A stretch of 64,000 bases of DNA from NCBI RefSeq assembly GCF_963662255.1, contig NC_085051.1, positions 54,227,101-54,291,100 on the forward strand, given 5' to 3'. This DNA comes from Cinclus cinclus. Its lineage: Eukaryota > Chordata > Aves > Passeriformes > Cinclidae. The position numbers and the translations under genes were made by a program. The notes below the pieces were generated by a model. It saw only the letters and a list, made by a program, of their open reading frames with translations. It was not told where the DNA came from and made no database searches. Shown piece after piece: positions 58,991 to 64,000 of this stretch (position 1 is the first letter of the stretch; every line of letters starts with the position of its first letter).

Positions 58991-61946
58991 GGGCACCTCT
59001 TAAACCTTTGCAGGAGGATTGTGTGGATTCCTGGTTGGTTTCATAGCAGGCAGCTGACTGCACCAACACTGAGCCCAAGGGACCAGTGCCGATGAGCCTG
59101 GTGTCACTGGGCAAACTGGGCTGCACAGCTGAGGCTCTGCCCCTGTGTCTAATTTGTGCTCTGCTCTAGTGGTGTAGATGATAACCATTGTTTAATGATA
59201 ACCATTGCTTTGGCTGAGTGTTTAACACGAGGCCATTTACAAAGAATTTATGGAGTCCATATGTTTGGATTTCACTTAGCTGCCCAAATAAGCGGGGAGG
59301 GAGCAGAATGGAGGTTGATTTTATTTTGGACCTGCATCTGCAGACTGGCTGGAGCCAAGCAGGGTAACTATAGGATGGGATAGTATCATCCAGGAATAGG
59401 GTGTTAAAACTTCTTGGGCAACTTCCACAGAGCTGCCTGGCAGGAATCCCCCCTCAGTTCCTCTTAGAAAATGAGATCAGTGGGTACCCAGGGGATAATG
59501 TAGGCTGAGTGCCAGAGAGGGGAAGCTTTCTGTGGTTCTGCAGTAGGATGGGAAAAGACATGATTAAGTCTTGAGTTCCAGGAGTTTTATCAACATTGTT
59601 AAGTTGGACTGCAGGCCTTTCACATCACTAGATAAGTGAGTAAATTGGTCTCAGGATGTACAGGCAGCAGACTGATGCAGTGAACTTGAGGATGCTGAAG
59701 TAGCTTGGGTTTAGTTTCCCACATTTTGAAGAGTTCTTAAGTGTTTGTAAGAGTTTTAAAGAGAAGATGTAAATATTTTCCATCAGCGATTTCCAGTTAG
59801 TGTCTTATCAGGTACTTAACTCTACATTTTTAGAGAACTCTAGATAGGTTGAACTTGATAGTTCATACCACAAAGCAAAGCAAAGAGAGATAAAGGGCAG
59901 ATAATTTTTTTGCTTTGTTTCCCCCAGGTTTTATACATTTATCAGCTAGAAATCCACACAAATTTAGGTATGTCCTGTAAGAGAAATGGATGCCAGACAG
60001 TAAGGGGTAACCAAATATTTTTTCAAAGCAATCAATTCTCATCTAACTCTACTAAAGGAGCAAGAGTGTGTGACAAAAGGCACTGGGCACTTACCTCCTC
60101 CTCTTATCTGTAGCAGAATTGATATTAAAAATATCAATAGGAATAGGAAATCACTTTAACATTCAGAGGGAGACTTGCTCTTTTCTTTGTTTAGGCCAGT
60201 ATTTCATGCCAAAATACACCAGTCAAGAGTCTACATTAAACTTGAAGACAGGGGTCTGTACAGACAGTGTAAGTGTTCGTATGGATTGGGGTCAGATGAA
60301 GTCTCCACAGTGACTCCAGGAGCATCCAGCATGTGGAAAATAATTATTTAAAATTATATTCTGTTAGTTGATAATACACCCTCTAGAAGGGACTGAAGAA
60401 GATGAGAGACAGAGTAAGGCACAAAAAAAGAATGAAAGTGAGGGAGAAGAGGAAGAAGGAATCAGTTGTTTCTTGTCTGCTGGGAATAGATGGGAGAACA
60501 ATGTCATAAGGCAAAAGGCAAATAAAGAGAACTGGAATTCTGGAAAAAAAAAAAAACTGAAAAAAGGGAAAAGGAACTCAGTAGTGCAGACTGGTCTCTA
60601 CAGGTACCACCCAGCAATCTGTATCCAACCTCCATGCAGCAGGGAACTGAAAGCCCACCTCCGTGTGCCAGCTTTTTTCCTGCTCCCAGGAGAGGAGATC
60701 TGCTCAGTAGAAGACAGATGGCATTGCCATTGCCTGTGCTCCTGTGGGGGCTTTTTCCAGATGGGGAGTTGGAAGCTTCTTTGTGCTGCTCCAGCCTTCT
60801 TGTGCAGCAGCCCTCGGGTGCTGGGGGCTCCACCAGCCTGCATGCCCGGATCCAGTGCTGCTCAGAGAAAATTGCAGCTGAACCTGTTAGGAAAAGAAAT
60901 GGATTTATATCCAGGGTTTTCTTCCTGTTTGAGGTGTCCTCGTTGACTTCTCCTTTCTTGTAAGGAGAGATTATTGAGCGATCTGAAAAGAAAGTTGACA
61001 CAACTGTTGTGTACAGGGGAACCCCAGACAGCCACTCACACACTGACCTCCAGCCAGACTTTCCTGCATTGCTGGGATGCCTCTCCTACCTCAAGCAAAA
61101 CACAGCTATGACAGGTTTCTTTCTTAAACTTACCTGAAAAACCACTGGGCAATCCAGGAAACATTGTCCTCATTACAGCTCCCTTTGCTGCTTATGGGAA
61201 TGAAAAAAAAAATCATTTTAAATACCAAACAGCCACCCCCGATCTCCACTTCCTTCATGCTGAGCAAATCACCACAGAAAGTAAAATTTTGGAGAAGTAA
61301 CCTGATTCTAAGTTTTACAATCAAGTAAAGGGAGATACTGAGTTTAATCCCTTTATCTTAGTTAAACATTAAATTTATGACCTCACCTGCGTAAAGAAGT
61401 ACATTTTGTTCTGCTTTCTTCTACTTCCTTTCCTCTACAACTTCCCAGTCTTCAGCTGCTCCAAGAGACTTTGTTGTCTCTGCTTTTTACTCAGTTTCAT
61501 TCTACACTCATTACTGGATGGGCACCACATATTCCTGTCTTCCTGTTTAGTTTCATTTCTCCCAGTAATATCAGAATAAGGAACAGTCACAGGAGCTAAA
61601 CACATCATATGGAAAACTTACTATGTGCTGCAACCATCCTGGTAATATCACTCCTTTTTTTGTTCTTGAAGTTCATTGAAGGGCTTATGTTTTGATCTTT
61701 CTGCATATCCATGAAGCCTTTAAAAGTCACTGCAGCAATTTATAGACCATGTGAGAAAAGTTCATTAGCTATTTAGAAAAAAAAAATCACTCAAATGCTG
61801 TATGAACTCCAGCCTTGTGTGTGGGAGAAGGTGTTATGTTAGAATTGTTCTCTGAAGTCAGATCTGTGCCCCAGTAAATTAAAATAAAATGCCAGTTTCA
61901 GAGTAAGGAGCCTCTAAAGTGCAGCAAGTCCTAATGCAGAGCAGGA

Positions 61947-62020
61947 TCACAGAATCACAGAAACAACTGAGTTGGAAAGGGACCCACAAGGACCATCGAG
62001 TCCAGCATCAAGTCCGGGAA
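61947..62020 (-). mobile_element. CR1 LINE 3' terminal fragment, inverted
   Basis: ATCACAGAATCACAGAAACA, GAGTTGGAAAGGGACCCACA and AGGACCATCGAGTCCAGCAT are the reverse complement of a CR1 3' end. Confidence 0.88.
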
Positions 62021-62527
62021 TCCATTTAAGAATGGATTTCACAATCATTTTAATCCAATTTCGATGAAGTCTCAGGCACTCTGCTGAAGATCACAATCAC
62101 TTTTTTATTTCTTGTTCTAATATAGATTTTTTTCAGTACTACACAGTTTCCTGGCTAGCAGCATCGGTACTGTAAGGACACAGACACTTTATAAAGAACT
62201 AGATACAGGGAGTTTACCAATAACTAAAGATCACAGTGTTTGGGGAAGGGCTTGTGTGTCCTCTGTGAGGACTTTTCACTCCAGCATAAAAATAATTCTA
62301 TCTTCTGAAGGGTTAGTGTATTAATATGTAGAGAATTTCAGAGACCTTCAGAATCCAGAAAATACAGCAAATGTCTGTGTTGCCATTTATCTTCTTGAAA
62401 CAAACTCAAAGCCCTGATGAAATGCAACATACAAGCAGTTAGAGTAGCATGACAGAAGACATGAAGAAAGTGTGGAAAACATGGTTACATTTAACACAAA
62501 AACATTGACCCCCATCTCTGAGGGGAG

Positions 62528-62625
62528 GCAAAAAAAAACCAGTTACAGACAAAAAAAAACCCCAAAAAACAAAAAACAAAACAAAAAAAAAAATCCAAAA
62601 CAACAACAACAACAACAAAACAAAC
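62528..62625. repeat. A-rich low-complexity repeat with (CAA)n
   Basis: Runs of A broken by C, then a CAACAACAACAA tract, make up about 100 bp. The Lys/Gln-rich + strand ORF here is a by-product. Confidence 0.85.
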
Positions 62626-64000
62626 ATGTGAAGCAGCACTTCAGCAAAGGGGAAACAAAACTGAGCTATGTGCAGGCTGAAAAACCACAGAGGGAAGTAG
62701 AATTTTTACATATGAAGACCTTGATTTGGTCCCTAAGAACCCACCACACTCACAAAACCAGGGTGGTGGCCATCAGTTACAGAAATTTTAAGAAGTGTCA
62801 AGCAGGAACCACTGTAACAAATTGCATTTGTTTAAATGATTTTGGACAGAGAGCAAGCAGTCATCACCTGATTAGAATGCAGCATATGCTGCAGCAGACA
62901 GCGGGCACACGTCTGCACACTCAGCTGCAGGGGGATAATAAGCTCCCACTTGCTATAGGCACCGTGTGTTCCGTGTGTGTTACTCCTCGTGGCAATTAAC
63001 CTCCCTGTTATTAAAAAAATTGAACTCAAAGTGAAAGACAAACACTCATTTGCAACGCTGAAGAAACAAGATCCTTTGCCTGTTTCTTCAACTGTATTTG
63101 TACCTCTGAACTTCTTCTAGATATAGAGAAATAAACCAGACCTGCTAAATTATCATTTCCCAAACTTCTCAGGCAGAAAATCTCTACAACTTGCACAGGC
63201 ACTTTCCATGTGTGGGCTCCTCTTCTGCACCTCTGTCCCCTTGGAGTGTGCACTCCCACTGTGGGCTGTGACCTCTGATCTGAGACCACCATCCTACAGA
63301 CAACTACTGGAGATAAAAATCTGGTTTGACATGTGCTCTCTAAGAAGCAAAGGGTATTTTTCTCTGACAAAGATTTGAGAAGGCCCCACAAACATTCAGG
63401 AACGTGAGAACACAGTGCTGGTGTACTGAGCACATCAACACATGGGCATAATTCAAAGCAGCAGACAAAATTTCCCACTATTTAAAGCAATAATGAGCCA
63501 ATTCAAACAATCCAGGCAAGATTTTGCCCTCAAACCTCCAAAAACTATCAAAATTTGTTTCTCAAGTGGAAAACTGAATGAATTAAAAAAGCAGCTAGGA
63601 CTCAAGGCCAGTATGAGAGCTGGAGAGCAGGTGGAAGAGTGAAGGTGCAGCAAGAAAAATGAAGAAAAAGCTGCCTATTGTACTGGAGGGCGGCGGGGGG
63701 GGGAGGGAAGAGATCACAGTTTGTGCAAAGTTTGGAATGCTATGAACCAGAGTTATCCTTGTTCACTTTAAAGGGAGAACAGCCTGTCATACCCTAATGG
63801 GACTGTACTGGATGTTTTAGCTACACCAGGGAATATGAAATGGAATTTGCAGAATTACCTGGCTCCAGCCCATGTCTCAGCCCCAAGCAGCACTCAGAGC
63901 AATGTATCTGTTTCAACCACTGCCTAGCTGACCTCAATTCCAGACTGCAGTCACAGGCACACAGAGAAGAACTTACTCATGTGCTCTTGCCAAGGGTTTT

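Larger units (their letters stand above)
49882..64000. other. Region downstream of SIVA1, no gene recognised
   Basis: In mammals AKT1 follows SIVA1 in tail-to-tail orientation, but no AKT1 exon is seen on either strand in these 14 kb. ORFs of 192 and 176 codons overlap at 53703-54402 (+), and one of 192 codons at 60368-60946 (+) starts Lys/Glu-rich; none shows a domain I recognise. The region contains CR1 scraps, a GT microsatellite and A-rich repeats. A minus-strand GTAAGT lies at 63976-63971. Confidence 0.6.

Noticed and set aside
60368..60946. 192-codon ORF with a Lys/Glu-rich start
   Set aside because: Low-complexity A/G-rich DNA with an A run explains the open frame; no domain is recognised and opposite-strand ORFs overlap it.

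Overview
The window is vertebrate nuclear DNA and almost certainly from a bird. Two intron-containing vertebrate genes lie on the + strand. The repeats are CR1 (chicken repeat 1) LINE fragments with the typical 3' ends, plus one probable ERVL-type LTR fragment. There are no bacterial operons, CRISPR arrays, rRNA genes or tRNA genes that I could find.

Layout. Positions 1-6700 are AT-rich flank with no recognisable exon, one CR1 scrap and a probable LTR scrap. Positions 6700-7650 hold a decayed GT/CA-rich repeat field. It leads into a sharp minisatellite at about 7650-8705, with 21 copies of a 45-52 bp unit. That array stops about 280 bp before the start codon of ADSS1, the muscle-type adenylosuccinate synthetase. 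ADSS1 begins in a CpG island and runs to 33635 in 13 coding exons. All junctions are in phase and give a 455-residue protein. Intron 1 is 12.8 kb long. Positions 34.1-46.7 kb are intergenic, with CR1 pieces, AT-rich and TTTG repeats, a perfect 30-bp palindrome and a possible minus-strand retrocopy 3' end. A CR1 copy of about 950 bp, carrying an expanded GCTCT array and a run of 55 A, ends about 290 bp before the start codon of SIVA1. SIVA1 has 4 exons, 169 residues, its own CpG island, and coding sequence from 47983 to 49726. The last 14 kb hold only CR1 debris, simple repeats and unconvincing ORFs.

The two genes do not form one pathway. ADSS1 makes adenylosuccinate from IMP and aspartate (AMP synthesis and the muscle purine nucleotide cycle). 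SIVA1 is a small zinc-binding apoptosis adaptor. Their order and shared orientation match the mammalian INF2-ADSS1-SIVA1-AKT1 neighbourhood, which supports ADSS1 rather than the paralogue ADSS2. AKT1 and INF2 exons were not seen.

I found no clearly new biological system. The points most worth checking are the promoter-adjacent minisatellite with its dimeric higher-order pattern, the very GC-rich ninth exon of ADSS1 inside an otherwise AT-rich gene, the possible retrocopy (rare in birds), and the double microsatellite expansion inside the CR1 next to SIVA1.
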